NCBI GenBank assembly: GCA_039819065.1
Contig: JBCBSS010000067.1
Location: 1 to 39,653, forward strand
DNA from: JBCBSS01 sp039819065
GTDB taxonomy: Bacteria > Bacteroidota > Bacteroidia > Cytophagales > Cyclobacteriaceae
DNA length: 39,653 nucleotides
Direction of reading: 5' to 3'
Position 1 is the stretch's first letter. Every line of letters starts with the position of its first letter. A model generated the notes under the pieces. The model was not told the origin of the DNA and made no database searches. It saw nothing but the letters and a program-made list of their open reading frames with translations. Below, one piece after another: positions 32,362-39,653 of this stretch. The translations under genes were made by a program, and so were the position numbers.

Positions 32362-33801
32362 TTAGTCTACTAGTGGTTGAAGGTTAGCGACTCCTGCGGC
32401 CCAATAAAGATTGGCCACATCCTTTTGATAAGTGGATCGCATTTTGAAAAGTTTAGATTGGGATTCGATCAACTTGTCTATTTGCACGTTAATCTTGAAG
32501 AGGTCACTTTCACCGTTTTGTAGATTGAGTTGTTCGGCCTCCACAATCCTCTCGTAGCTGTCAACCATCATTTGTTGTTGTATCAATATGTCAGCAGTAT
32601 TGATCACCCTGTTATATTGACCATTGATCTGGTTAACAATTTCACGTTCTTTAAAATCCCTTTGAAAACCATTCTGGAGAATCTTATTCTTGGTTTGTGT
32701 GAGTTTGGCTCTTTCCTTTCTCAGAAAGATCGGAAAAGAGAAATCTAAACCTACTTGATAGTTATCACTTAAATCGATGGCACTTGTTTCATCCGGTGTA
32801 CGGAAAGGCTGATCTAACAAGTAATAGCTTACATCAAGTTGTGGTTTAAGGTTTTCTCTAGCCAAGGCTCGCTCAACAAGTAGTGATTCATTCTTTAAAT
32901 CTAGTTTCCTGATCTCCGGATGGTTCTCTTGTGCTAGTTCGACCATTTGGCTCAATATGACACCATCGATATTGAATAGTGGCGCTTCTTCCGGCCGAGC
33001 ATTATTGCGTATTTCCAAGGGAGATCCGTCAGGCGCCCAGAGATGATTCGATAGTTGAAAAGAGGTTCTAATTCTTTCGATATTCGCTTGTTGCGCTTCG
33101 GTCACTCTGTTCAATAGCGTGATTTTGGCCTGCACAGTATCAATAGCCGCCACTTCACCATATTCAAAACCTAATTTAGTCCGATCGAATATGTCTTGTG
33201 CCAAGGCGATACTACGTTGCATCAACACATAATTATTGTATGCATAGTACCACTCCCAATAATCCTTTGCTGCAGTGAGCAGTATTTTATTGATTTCCTT
33301 AATCTGTTCAGCTTCGGCCATACCCTGCATTAATTGCGCTATACGGAAGGTAGCGCGTCGCTCGTCAATGACAAGTCCCTTACCCACCGGTAATGCAAAT
33401 CCTGCCACCACTTGTCGGAAATCCCGGTCACCAGGTATTTGGTTCTCACGGCTTACGAACTCTCCATCATTTCTCTTGATACCTATTTTTGGATCTACTG
33501 CGATCCAAGTGGGTATTTTCAAAGAGACATCAAGGAGATCATAATAATTTGTGTCTTTAAAGTTTTTATAGCTCCAGGAAGCTTCCAACTTAGGATCGAA
33601 AGCCCCACGAGCCATACGCAACTCCTGAGCAGCCTGTTGCGTAAGCAATTCAGCCTGCTTTACCACCGGATGGTTATTCAATACGATGGCATAGAAGTCG
33701 TCGAATTTAAGTACTGTGGTGGTATCTTTTTCTTGATCTGACTGTCCCTGTGCTACTCCAATGATCAGGACACTCAGCAGTATGGAAAATATATTCCTCA
33801 T
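32362..33801 (-). CDS. TolC-family outer membrane efflux protein
   Basis: A 479-residue protein with a signal peptide (about 1-20, cut near AQGQ) and long coiled-coil helices typical of TolC-type trimeric outer-membrane channels. Two repeats are visible, each with an alpha-helical hairpin (for example around AQQANIERIRTSFQLSNHLW and NQINGQYNRVINTADILIQQ). It is the last gene of the tetR-ABC-hlyD-tolC operon and overlaps the hlyD-like gene by 4 bp (ATGA). It would form the outer-membrane exit of the tripartite exporter. A hairpin follows its stop. Confidence 0.92.
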   Translation of the reverse strand: MRNIFSILLSVLIIGVAQGQSDQEKDTTTVLKFDDFYAIVLNNHPVVKQAELLTQQAAQELRMARGAFDPKLEASWSYKNFKDTNYYDLLDVSLKIPTWIAVDPKIGIKRNDGEFVSRENQIPGDRDFRQVVAGFALPVGKGLVIDERRATFRIAQLMQGMAEAEQIKEINKILLTAAKDYWEWYYAYNNYVLMQRSIALAQDIFDRTKLGFEYGEVAAIDTVQAKITLLNRVTEAQQANIERIRTSFQLSNHLWAPDGSPLEIRNNARPEEAPLFNIDGVILSQMVELAQENHPEIRKLDLKNESLLVERALARENLKPQLDVSYYLLDQPFRTPDETSAIDLSDNYQVGLDFSFPIFLRKERAKLTQTKNKILQNGFQRDFKEREIVNQINGQYNRVINTADILIQQQMMVDSYERIVEAEQLNLQNGESDLFKINVQIDKLIESQSKLFKMRSTYQKDVANLYWAAGVANLQPLVD

Positions 33802-35150
33802 TTCGCTTTTGCTTCTTGCTCTGGCTTATCTAGTTTAACATCCAACGGTTCCTCGTATAAACTTGGCGGGAAGCCATTAAGTTGTCGCCATATTTCGTAC
33901 CAGATTGGCACGTTATCCAGCATGACCCAACCTTTAGTCCCTGATCCTAACCTGAGTTGTTCAGGCCACGGGTCCTCCTCTGGGTCTGGCGTTACCAGAA
34001 TACGAAATTCTCCACCTTTACTATTAACATAATCGATTACTTGCACTACACCACCAAAGGTACCCACAGAAACGCTGGGCCACCCTGAAAATTGTAGTGC
34101 AGGCCAACCGTCAAATTCTATCCTCACTTTTCTACCTTTAGATAATAAAGGCACATCCATGGCTTTTACATACATTTCTACTGCGATATCAGGGTTAGCA
34201 GGCATAATGGTAACAATGGGCTCTCCCTCTTTAATAGTCTCACCAATTCCTGAACTCATGGCTTGTACTACAAAGCCAGTTTGCGGTGCGATCAGTTGAT
34301 ATTGCTCATTCCTGATCTTCATGTTGGCGTATTCGTTTCTCAGCTTCGCGAGAGACGCTTCAGCATCGAAAAGATCTGCTAATGTGGCATTTAGGTCAGA
34401 TTCCGCTTTACTGATCTTATCCTGGTATTCAGCCTGTACCCCAGCAAGGTTTACCCTGGCATTGATCAATTCTGCTTTTGATTGCCAGAATTTGTTTTCC
34501 GAAGAAACCACTTTCATTCTGGACTCCTGATATTTAGACTGAATATCCTGATACTTCGTAAGCGCGATGTTACCGGCCTCGTAAAGCTTTTTATTTCGTT
34601 CGAACTGGTTTTCGAAGTTACCATACCTTATTTGCTCAGCCAGAAAGTCCACACTATCACTGGTAAGCTTAAGATCGGTTTGGGTGAGCTTGTTTCGTGC
34701 CTGTTCTAATTTTACCACCTGGCCATCTTTGAGTGCACTAATTTGATTTCTAAGTGCATCAGCCTTGCCCCTCTTGGATTCAATACTACTTTGTTTGGCT
34801 ACAACTTGTTCTTGTAACCTGGTCAGTAGTTGTGGATCAAAGTATTTGTCTTTAATCTCACTCAGTGTCAGAATTGTATCACCTTTGGTTACGAATTGGC
34901 CTTCTCGGATTCTCCAGCTGGCAATTCTACCGGCAATGGCTGACTCCACAGCCTGCGGTCGATTACCAGGCGTAAAGGCCGTCACCGTGCCCTTCCCTCT
35001 GATGTTTTGCTGCCATGGAACGAAAAGCACGATGAAAAATGCCACTGATAGACCAATCAGCCATCTCGCCAACGCACGCCCTGCACTGGGCGTTTTCAAT
35101 ATCTTAAGCGTATATAATTCCGTATCCGCTAATTCTTTTTTCAAGTCCAT
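33798..35150 (-). CDS. HlyD-family periplasmic adaptor protein
   Basis: A 450-residue membrane fusion protein. One membrane helix (about 28-47) follows a short cytoplasmic segment. Next come the split lipoyl/barrel-sandwich region (VESAIAGRIASWRIREGQFV, later LIAPQTGFVVQAM), a long coiled coil (about 115-280) and a beta-barrel domain (PDIAVEMYVKAMDVPLLSKG). It links the inner-membrane ABC exporter to the TolC-type channel. The start at 35150 lies 5 bp after the ABC gene stop. It overlaps the tolC-like gene, so the three components are coupled. Confidence 0.94.
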   Translation of the reverse strand: MDLKKELADTELYTLKILKTPSAGRALARWLIGLSVAFFIVLFVPWQQNIRGKGTVTAFTPGNRPQAVESAIAGRIASWRIREGQFVTKGDTILTLSEIKDKYFDPQLLTRLQEQVVAKQSSIESKRGKADALRNQISALKDGQVVKLEQARNKLTQTDLKLTSDSVDFLAEQIRYGNFENQFERNKKLYEAGNIALTKYQDIQSKYQESRMKVVSSENKFWQSKAELINARVNLAGVQAEYQDKISKAESDLNATLADLFDAEASLAKLRNEYANMKIRNEQYQLIAPQTGFVVQAMSSGIGETIKEGEPIVTIMPANPDIAVEMYVKAMDVPLLSKGRKVRIEFDGWPALQFSGWPSVSVGTFGGVVQVIDYVNSKGGEFRILVTPDPEEDPWPEQLRLGSGTKGWVMLDNVPIWYEIWRQLNGFPPSLYEEPLDVKLDKPEQEAKAK

Positions 35151-35155
35151 AGTTG

Positions 35156-37333
35156 TTATTTAATGATAGCATTAAGGTCACCGGCTTTCATCAATTCTTT
35201 AAACGGTCCTACTTTACCCACCTGACCATCTTCCATGTAAACGACACGGTCGCACTCTGCCATAATCAGTGGGTCATTCGATACTATAAGCAATGTCCAA
35301 GGAAACTGAGCATCAGACAGCATTTGCATCAGTCTCAATCTCTCAGAACCAGGGAAGTTATTAAAGAAATCATTCAGTATCAGCAAGTTGGGTCTTTTTG
35401 CTAAGCACCTGGCCAGAATAATCTTATTGACCAGACTAGTAGGAAGACCTTTGCCACCACTGACCATTGGCGTATCCATACCGTCTGGCATACTATTGAT
35501 TTCATCTGATATGCCTACTGCATTGATGGCCCAAATAGCATCTTCAGGTTGTGCATGTGACTTAGCCAATAATATGTTCTCAATGATACTGCCCTCGAAA
35601 ATATCTTCTTGCGAGACATTCTTACCTATTTTATCTCTAAGGTTGGTCAAGTCAAGGTCTCTCAGTGAGAACCCATTCATGGTGATAATACCCTCATAAT
35701 TAATATTCAGACCGGCGATGGTATTGGTAAGTACTGTTTTGCCAGAACCTCCGAGTCCTGCCACACAAACATGCTCGCCTGCTTTTATATCCAGATTAAT
35801 GTCTTTAAGCGAGTATCCTCCTCCGTTATCCGGGAATTTGTACTTAAGGTCTTTGATTTTGATCTCAAAGCCAGAAGGTCGCATATTCTTTGGCATATCT
35901 AAACCACCACTTTTCTCAAGTGGCAGATCTGTAACTTGGGAAATTTTATCCACAGCAGTCAGCATGTCATAAACGACATCCATATACATGATGATCTTTT
36001 CAACAGAACTCAGAGTCAAAATAATGATGACCTCAGAGGCCACAAACTGACCTAAGGTGATTTCTCGTTGGATAACCAAGACCGTACCGATTATCAACAA
36101 ACCACCTGTTACAAGAGCCTTGAACAAAAGAATAAAGGCATACTGGCTTATCAAAACACGGAAATGATTCTTTCTATTTTTAAGATAGTTATTGACGTTA
36201 TAGTCAGTTTTTTTAATAGGTAGTTTGGTGTTACCTGACAGCTTGAATGAATTGATCGTTCTAGCTAATTCCTCTAACCAGTATACCACCTTGTACTTGA
36301 ATTTCGACTCCTTAATGGATGAATTCAAACCTTTCGGACCAGTATAGTAGAATATGAGTACCAGCATACCTATCAAAAGCAAGCTGAAGAACACGAAGAA
36401 TGGGTGGTAGAATGAAAGCAGGATCAAACCGAAAATAATCTGGATGATACCAGCCGAAAGGTCAATCAGTAATTTAGGGAGACCTTTTTGGATAGTGAGC
36501 ACATCAAAGAACCGGTTCATCAATTCTGGGGCATGATACTTCAAAAGTGCCTCAGCTTTGATGCGTGGCACCCTAAAAGCAAACTCAAAAGCGGCTTTGG
36601 TAAATACCCGCCGCTGCAAATGCTCCACCAGCGTTATCTGCATCACTTGCAAACCTCCCGTGGCCAATACCCCCACAATTACCAATCCTATCAAAACATA
36701 GACCGAACTGAAAACCACCCCACCTGAAATGAGTGAGACCGTGGCCTGAATACCCAAAGGCAATGTCAAACTGATCAATCCGATCAATACGGCATAAACG
36801 TATACGTAGAATATGTCCCTTTTCTCTTCAGACAATAACCTAATCAAACGCTGTAAGGGATTGAGCTTTTGCAAGCTTTCCCCGGTATCAGGGTCATCAC
36901 TGACTAAGCTTTTATAACTGAATACACCTAGAAATGTGATCTTCCCATCTTCCTCATAAAGTCGTGGAAAGTTATCATTATTGCATTCGACCGAACGGTG
37001 GTTGTCTTCAAATATCTCTAGCACATGTAGTTTACGCTTGTGCTTATAGAAAATAATAGGAATGAGCTGCTTGTCCGTTTCTTCGAAAGCAACCACTGGT
37101 ATTTCTACATCTTCAATAAAAGACCTGAACTCTTCTTTACCTAGACTGTTTTCTAAGTAAATTATACGCTGTTTATTCCCAGCTTCTAAAAGGTCTCTTC
37201 TGAACTCTGCTGCCTCATCTATATCATAAGAGCGCGGAGACGCGTCGATCTCGGTTAACGTAAGACCGTCGAAATCCTGCTCAAGTAGATGCGCAGACTC
37301 CCGTATGATCTGTATGATCTGGTTGCTTTTCAT
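35156..37333 (-). CDS. HlyB-like ABC exporter with atypical ATPase motifs
   Basis: A 725-residue inner-membrane exporter: N-terminal ~150-residue region in the place of a C39 or C39-like domain but without a recognisable catalytic Cys; six-helix transmembrane domain (about 165-470); ATPase domain (about 490-725). Walker A is intact (GLGGSGKT, about 525-532) and the Q-loop Gln is present (NVSQEDIFEGS). Other motifs are altered: the signature reads VSGGKGLP, not LSGGQ (about 624); Walker B reads LLILND where DE is expected (about 649-654); and the H-loop His is Asn in IVSNDPL (about 684). The protein may hydrolyse ATP poorly or act chiefly by ATP binding. It is second gene of the operon, 18 bp after tetR. 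The cargo is unknown. Confidence 0.9.
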   Translation of the reverse strand: MKSNQIIQIIRESAHLLEQDFDGLTLTEIDASPRSYDIDEAAEFRRDLLEAGNKQRIIYLENSLGKEEFRSFIEDVEIPVVAFEETDKQLIPIIFYKHKRKLHVLEIFEDNHRSVECNNDNFPRLYEEDGKITFLGVFSYKSLVSDDPDTGESLQKLNPLQRLIRLLSEEKRDIFYVYVYAVLIGLISLTLPLGIQATVSLISGGVVFSSVYVLIGLVIVGVLATGGLQVMQITLVEHLQRRVFTKAAFEFAFRVPRIKAEALLKYHAPELMNRFFDVLTIQKGLPKLLIDLSAGIIQIIFGLILLSFYHPFFVFFSLLLIGMLVLIFYYTGPKGLNSSIKESKFKYKVVYWLEELARTINSFKLSGNTKLPIKKTDYNVNNYLKNRKNHFRVLISQYAFILLFKALVTGGLLIIGTVLVIQREITLGQFVASEVIIILTLSSVEKIIMYMDVVYDMLTAVDKISQVTDLPLEKSGGLDMPKNMRPSGFEIKIKDLKYKFPDNGGGYSLKDINLDIKAGEHVCVAGLGGSGKTVLTNTIAGLNINYEGIITMNGFSLRDLDLTNLRDKIGKNVSQEDIFEGSIIENILLAKSHAQPEDAIWAINAVGISDEINSMPDGMDTPMVSGGKGLPTSLVNKIILARCLAKRPNLLILNDFFNNFPGSERLRLMQMLSDAQFPWTLLIVSNDPLIMAECDRVVYMEDGQVGKVGPFKELMKAGDLNAIIK

Positions 37334-37351
37334 ATGTTAAGCGCTATGGGG

Positions 37352-38029
37352 TCAAACTTTAATAGTATTGAATACAAGCTCATTCAAAAACTCTTCGTTC
37401 TGCTGATGAAGATCTCCAGTTTTCTTTGTAAGGTTTGTTAAAGAAGGTAAATGTTCTGCATAGAAAAGTTGTTGATGGGCGGCTTGTAAAACCGTACTAA
37501 TTAAAGAATGAGGATATTGAAAATCCGGATTTACTTCGTTGACGAAAGATGCGATCTTTTTACACAAAGATTTGAAACCTCGGAATAACCCTTCTCTGTT
37601 GTCTTCGTCTACCTGCTTAGTTAAGTAGGTTTTATCAGATTCGGCAATCACTATTCTGTACAATGCCTCTTCATCTATATCCGGAAAGAAAGGATCTCTT
37701 TGTTTCTTTTCTGATATAATACGAAGGGCTATAACCAGCTTTCTTGATGGGTCCTCGATATTCTGAGTACCGAAATCAATCTTATACTCTAGCCAGTTCC
37801 AGTACCACGCAATGAGGTATACCAGAAATCTATGCTTGTTTTCAAAGTAACGGTAAATTGAGGCTTCGGTAGAATCGATCCGAGCTGCCAATTTTTTGAA
37901 GGTGAATTTTTCAAAACCAAGGTCATCGATCATTGCAATACCTTCTTGAATGATCTTTCTTCCTAATTCGGTTTCTTGAGGATCTCTCACGAAGAGATTC
38001 TCATTCATAAGCAATTGTAAGGTCGCCAT
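37352..38029 (-). CDS. TetR-family transcriptional regulator
   Basis: A 225-residue regulator. The N-terminal helix-turn-helix (about 20-66) has FEKFTFKKLAARIDSTEASI and YRYFENKHRFLVYL; the C-terminal ligand or dimer domain is all-helical. It is the first gene of the exporter operon, so it probably regulates itself and the exporter genes. TACTAT-containing palindromes upstream (38066-38087) are the likely binding site. Similar words before the stress-protein and ECF sigma genes suggest a wider regulon. The ligand is unknown. Confidence 0.93.
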   Translation of the reverse strand: MATLQLLMNENLFVRDPQETELGRKIIQEGIAMIDDLGFEKFTFKKLAARIDSTEASIYRYFENKHRFLVYLIAWYWNWLEYKIDFGTQNIEDPSRKLVIALRIISEKKQRDPFFPDIDEEALYRIVIAESDKTYLTKQVDEDNREGLFRGFKSLCKKIASFVNEVNPDFQYPHSLISTVLQAAHQQLFYAEHLPSLTNLTKKTGDLHQQNEEFLNELVFNTIKV

Positions 38030-38065
38030 ATATACTTTAAGTCTGTACTAGCAAATAGAATAGCT

Positions 38066-38087
38066 TTACTATCAATAATGATAATAG
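38066..38087. promoter_or_regulatory. candidate TetR operator upstream of the export operon
   Basis: TTACTAT (38066-38072) overlaps TATCA-ATAA-TGATA (38070-38083), followed by ATAG. The site lies 37-58 bp before the tetR ATG. It shares the TTACTAT half with sites before the stress-protein and ECF sigma genes, but its symmetry is weaker. Confidence 0.4.
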
Positions 38088-38266
38088 AATAACGAAGATG
38101 AAAGTAAAAAGTTCGGTGAGGTTAGTTTTTTTTCCTAATAATCGACGAGGCACAGTCGCTCGTCCACTAACGGTCATTCTGTAAACAGCATGAGCATAAA
38201 AACATAACCAATTGATGGTGACAAACTATTGTTGTCTAAGATCAGAAGTATAAGGTAATCAGTTGG

Positions 38267-39214
38267 TTAAGCTTTTGATTTGAGCAGCGCCTTGATGAGA
38301 CTAATATTCTCGCCCTTTTTCTTAGCCAATAATATATACTTATCAAAGTGCTGACTGTATACCTGCTCAGGTACACTACCAAGTAATACTGCAGCCGCAG
38401 CAGATTGTCCTTTAGAACCCATGACCAACATATCAATATCCCTTTCCATTACCCAGTCATGGATAGCATCTCCTACTTCTTTGGTACGATTAATACTGGT
38501 AACATGAGGTTTCAATGGGTGGTCTGGACCTTCAACAGCGTTGAGATATTCCATCAATTTGTGCAGCGCATACGACTTCAGCTTTTCATCAATGACTTTG
38601 TTTTTGGCCAATACTTCCTGTACTTCAAAGGATGTTTCGAAAGTCTGATTTAAATATTTGGATGCATCCTGATACACATGTAGTACATGGATATCTTTGA
38701 CACCATAAGCATCTGCCGATGATTTAGCTGTATTTAAGGCGCGATCAGAATAAGGGGAGAAATCAACAGGAACGGCAATAGTATTGATCTCTTTTATCTC
38801 TTTTGAAGGAATTAGCAATACACTACACGGTGCTTTTCTAGGTAATTTACGTCCTAAAGTACCCGTATGTTCTCCTCTTCCCAGAATCAATAAATCAGCT
38901 GAAATGTTATTCAGCAGGCGCAATATTTCGGTAAGCGCGTTGCCTTCCCGTACATGGATTTTCCAATCTATTTCAGAATCGAAATGCTCCTGTACCTCTT
39001 TAGTTATACTGGATTCGTAGTATTGGATCTCAGGTACTTGAAGATCAGGAATATCGTGTAATACTTCTTGTGGAAGGTCTGGTCTTGCAGGAAAATAAAC
39101 AAAATGAATTACCTCTGGGGCACTCTTTTTGGCCAATGCGGCAGTATTCTTAAGTATAAAGTTATCCTTATTAGTGAGGTCAAGACCGACAACCCAGGTT
39201 TTAAAATTGTCCAT
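38267..39214 (-). CDS. two-domain universal stress protein (UspA family)
   Basis: A 315-residue protein with two tandem Usp domains (about 1-145 and 146-300). The second has the ATP-binding pattern G-2x-G-9x-GS in MGSKGQSAAAAVLLGSV; the first has only a degenerate form (LGRGEHTGTLGRKL), so probably only the C-terminal half binds ATP. It precedes the tetR operon by 237 bp on the same strand. The upstream region has a perfect 9+4+9 palindrome 15 bp from the start codon, a strong operator candidate. The stop codon lies in AGTTGGTTAAG (plus strand, 38261-38271), an 11-bp word also present in small RNAs A to E. Confidence 0.93.
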   Translation of the reverse strand: MDNFKTWVVGLDLTNKDNFILKNTAALAKKSAPEVIHFVYFPARPDLPQEVLHDIPDLQVPEIQYYESSITKEVQEHFDSEIDWKIHVREGNALTEILRLLNNISADLLILGRGEHTGTLGRKLPRKAPCSVLLIPSKEIKEINTIAVPVDFSPYSDRALNTAKSSADAYGVKDIHVLHVYQDASKYLNQTFETSFEVQEVLAKNKVIDEKLKSYALHKLMEYLNAVEGPDHPLKPHVTSINRTKEVGDAIHDWVMERDIDMLVMGSKGQSAAAAVLLGSVPEQVYSQHFDKYILLAKKKGENISLIKALLKSKA

Positions 39215-39223
39215 AAGAGTTAG

Positions 39224-39250
39224 TAGTATTACTATTTTGTCAAATAGTAA
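39224..39250. promoter_or_regulatory. palindromic operator before the universal stress protein gene
   Basis: Perfect arms TTACTATTT (39229-39237) and AAATAGTAA (39242-39250) are separated by TGTC, 15-36 bp before the ATG. It overlaps TAGTATTACTATT (39224-39236), identical to a word before the ECF sigma gene. Confidence 0.6.
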
Positions 39251-39364
39251 AACACTTTTTGATTCAATATGTTCCTAGAATGTAAAATTATTGCTATTTG
39301 ATAGCATCACTATCTACTACAAACTACTAGTTTGAGTCAGTTTATATTGCAGCACAGAACCTCT

Positions 39365-39589
39365 CTAAGCACATATCTTGCGTGATGGCCCTCGATCAGG
39401 AAACAACCTGATGGAATTAACACTATATTTATTCTTAAGGCGCTGCGCATAGACAAGAGCATCCACCTCATCATCAAAGGTTCTATAGCCTTTGTATCCA
39501 GCAAGTTCTTTGTCATCAATCCTTGACCTGACCAAAACGGGAATGTACTTATCAGGCCATGGATCATCATTCATTACGATCCAAAACAT
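39365..39589 (-). CDS. small hypothetical protein
   Basis: A soluble, charged protein of about 74 residues from the ATG at 39589 (MFWIVMNDDPWPDKYIPVLV). The frame can be extended 12 residues to a TTG at 39625 and is closed by a stop at 39650-39652, so the gene is complete within the window. It is rich in Asp, Arg and Lys, with aromatic residues, and has no signal peptide or membrane helix. I recognise no family. It lies 151 bp upstream of the universal stress protein gene on the same strand. A second overlapping frame (39337-39570) is judged a shadow. Confidence 0.5.
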   Translation of the reverse strand: MFWIVMNDDPWPDKYIPVLVRSRIDDKELAGYKGYRTFDDEVDALVYAQRLKNKYSVNSIRLFPDRGPSRKICA

Positions 39590-39653
39590 GTCTTTTCTGG
39601 TATTCTGCGGAATAAGAGGGGTCAATGACAGTAGCGAAAGGTTGCTTCTCTAC

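Noticed and set aside
37253..37270. GGTTAACG in the exporter gene as a further small-RNA target
   Set aside because: Only GGTTAA matches, inside coding sequence, which is expected by chance.
39337..39570. 77-codon minus-strand frame at the window end
   Set aside because: It is overlapped by the better-composed frame at 39365-39589, and it has Cys/His/Met-rich, shadow-like composition.

Overview
The window reads as chromosomal DNA of a member of Bacteroidota, most likely order Cytophagales. Evidence is the set of four ~800-residue FtsX/MacB-type permeases, the lack of strong Shine-Dalgarno sequences, a few TAnnTTTG-type -7 promoter boxes, a peptidase-less HlyB-like exporter and a fused IcmF mutase. 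The genus cannot be told from this stretch. No rRNA, tRNA, CRISPR array, transposase or phage gene was seen.

Layout. (1) 196-19318 is a permease and signalling block: two pairs of FtsX-like permeases (196-5325 and 14450-19318, all minus strand) flank a CheC-like protein, a giant eight-PAS hybrid histidine kinase with receiver and HPt domains, a NarL-type response regulator, and an NtrC-type sigma-54 activator (12939-14309, plus strand). A good sigma-54-type promoter with upstream direct repeats precedes the permease starting at 5325. (2) 19580-22163 is the most striking part: six diverged copies, all on the plus strand, of a small transcription unit with no conserved ORF. Each copy has a palindromic box (consensus TCYCAnAATGRGA) centred about 65 bp upstream of an invariant TTTGGCAT, a rigid 12-bp gap to an invariant GGACGCTTT, a body of about 90-125 nt containing GGTTAAG, and an intrinsic terminator whose stem is preserved by compensatory changes. 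The architecture recalls multicopy enhancer-driven sRNA genes such as vibrio Qrr, but there is no sequence similarity to claim. A small membrane protein gene lies between copies five and six. (3) 22223-29825 holds icmF, a membrane patatin-like phospholipase, a THUMP-domain RNA methyltransferase and a LON-substrate-domain protein, all minus strand. (4) 30077-31977 holds a MarR-GNAT fusion with a perfect palindromic operator and an ECF sigma factor. (5) 32362-39214 holds a tetR-ABC-hlyD-tolC export operon preceded by a two-domain universal stress protein. TACTAT-type palindromes stand before the ECF sigma gene, the tetR operon and the stress-protein gene, suggesting shared control.

Working model (inference): an NtrC-type activator, possibly the one encoded at 12939, binds the paired boxes and drives the six small RNAs from a sigma-54-like promoter. 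The conserved GGUUAAG segment could base-pair with mRNAs. Two 11-nt complementarities lie within the window: one covers -21 to -11 before the AUG of the permease starting at 16861, the other the stop codon of the universal stress protein. These are predictions from inspection only.
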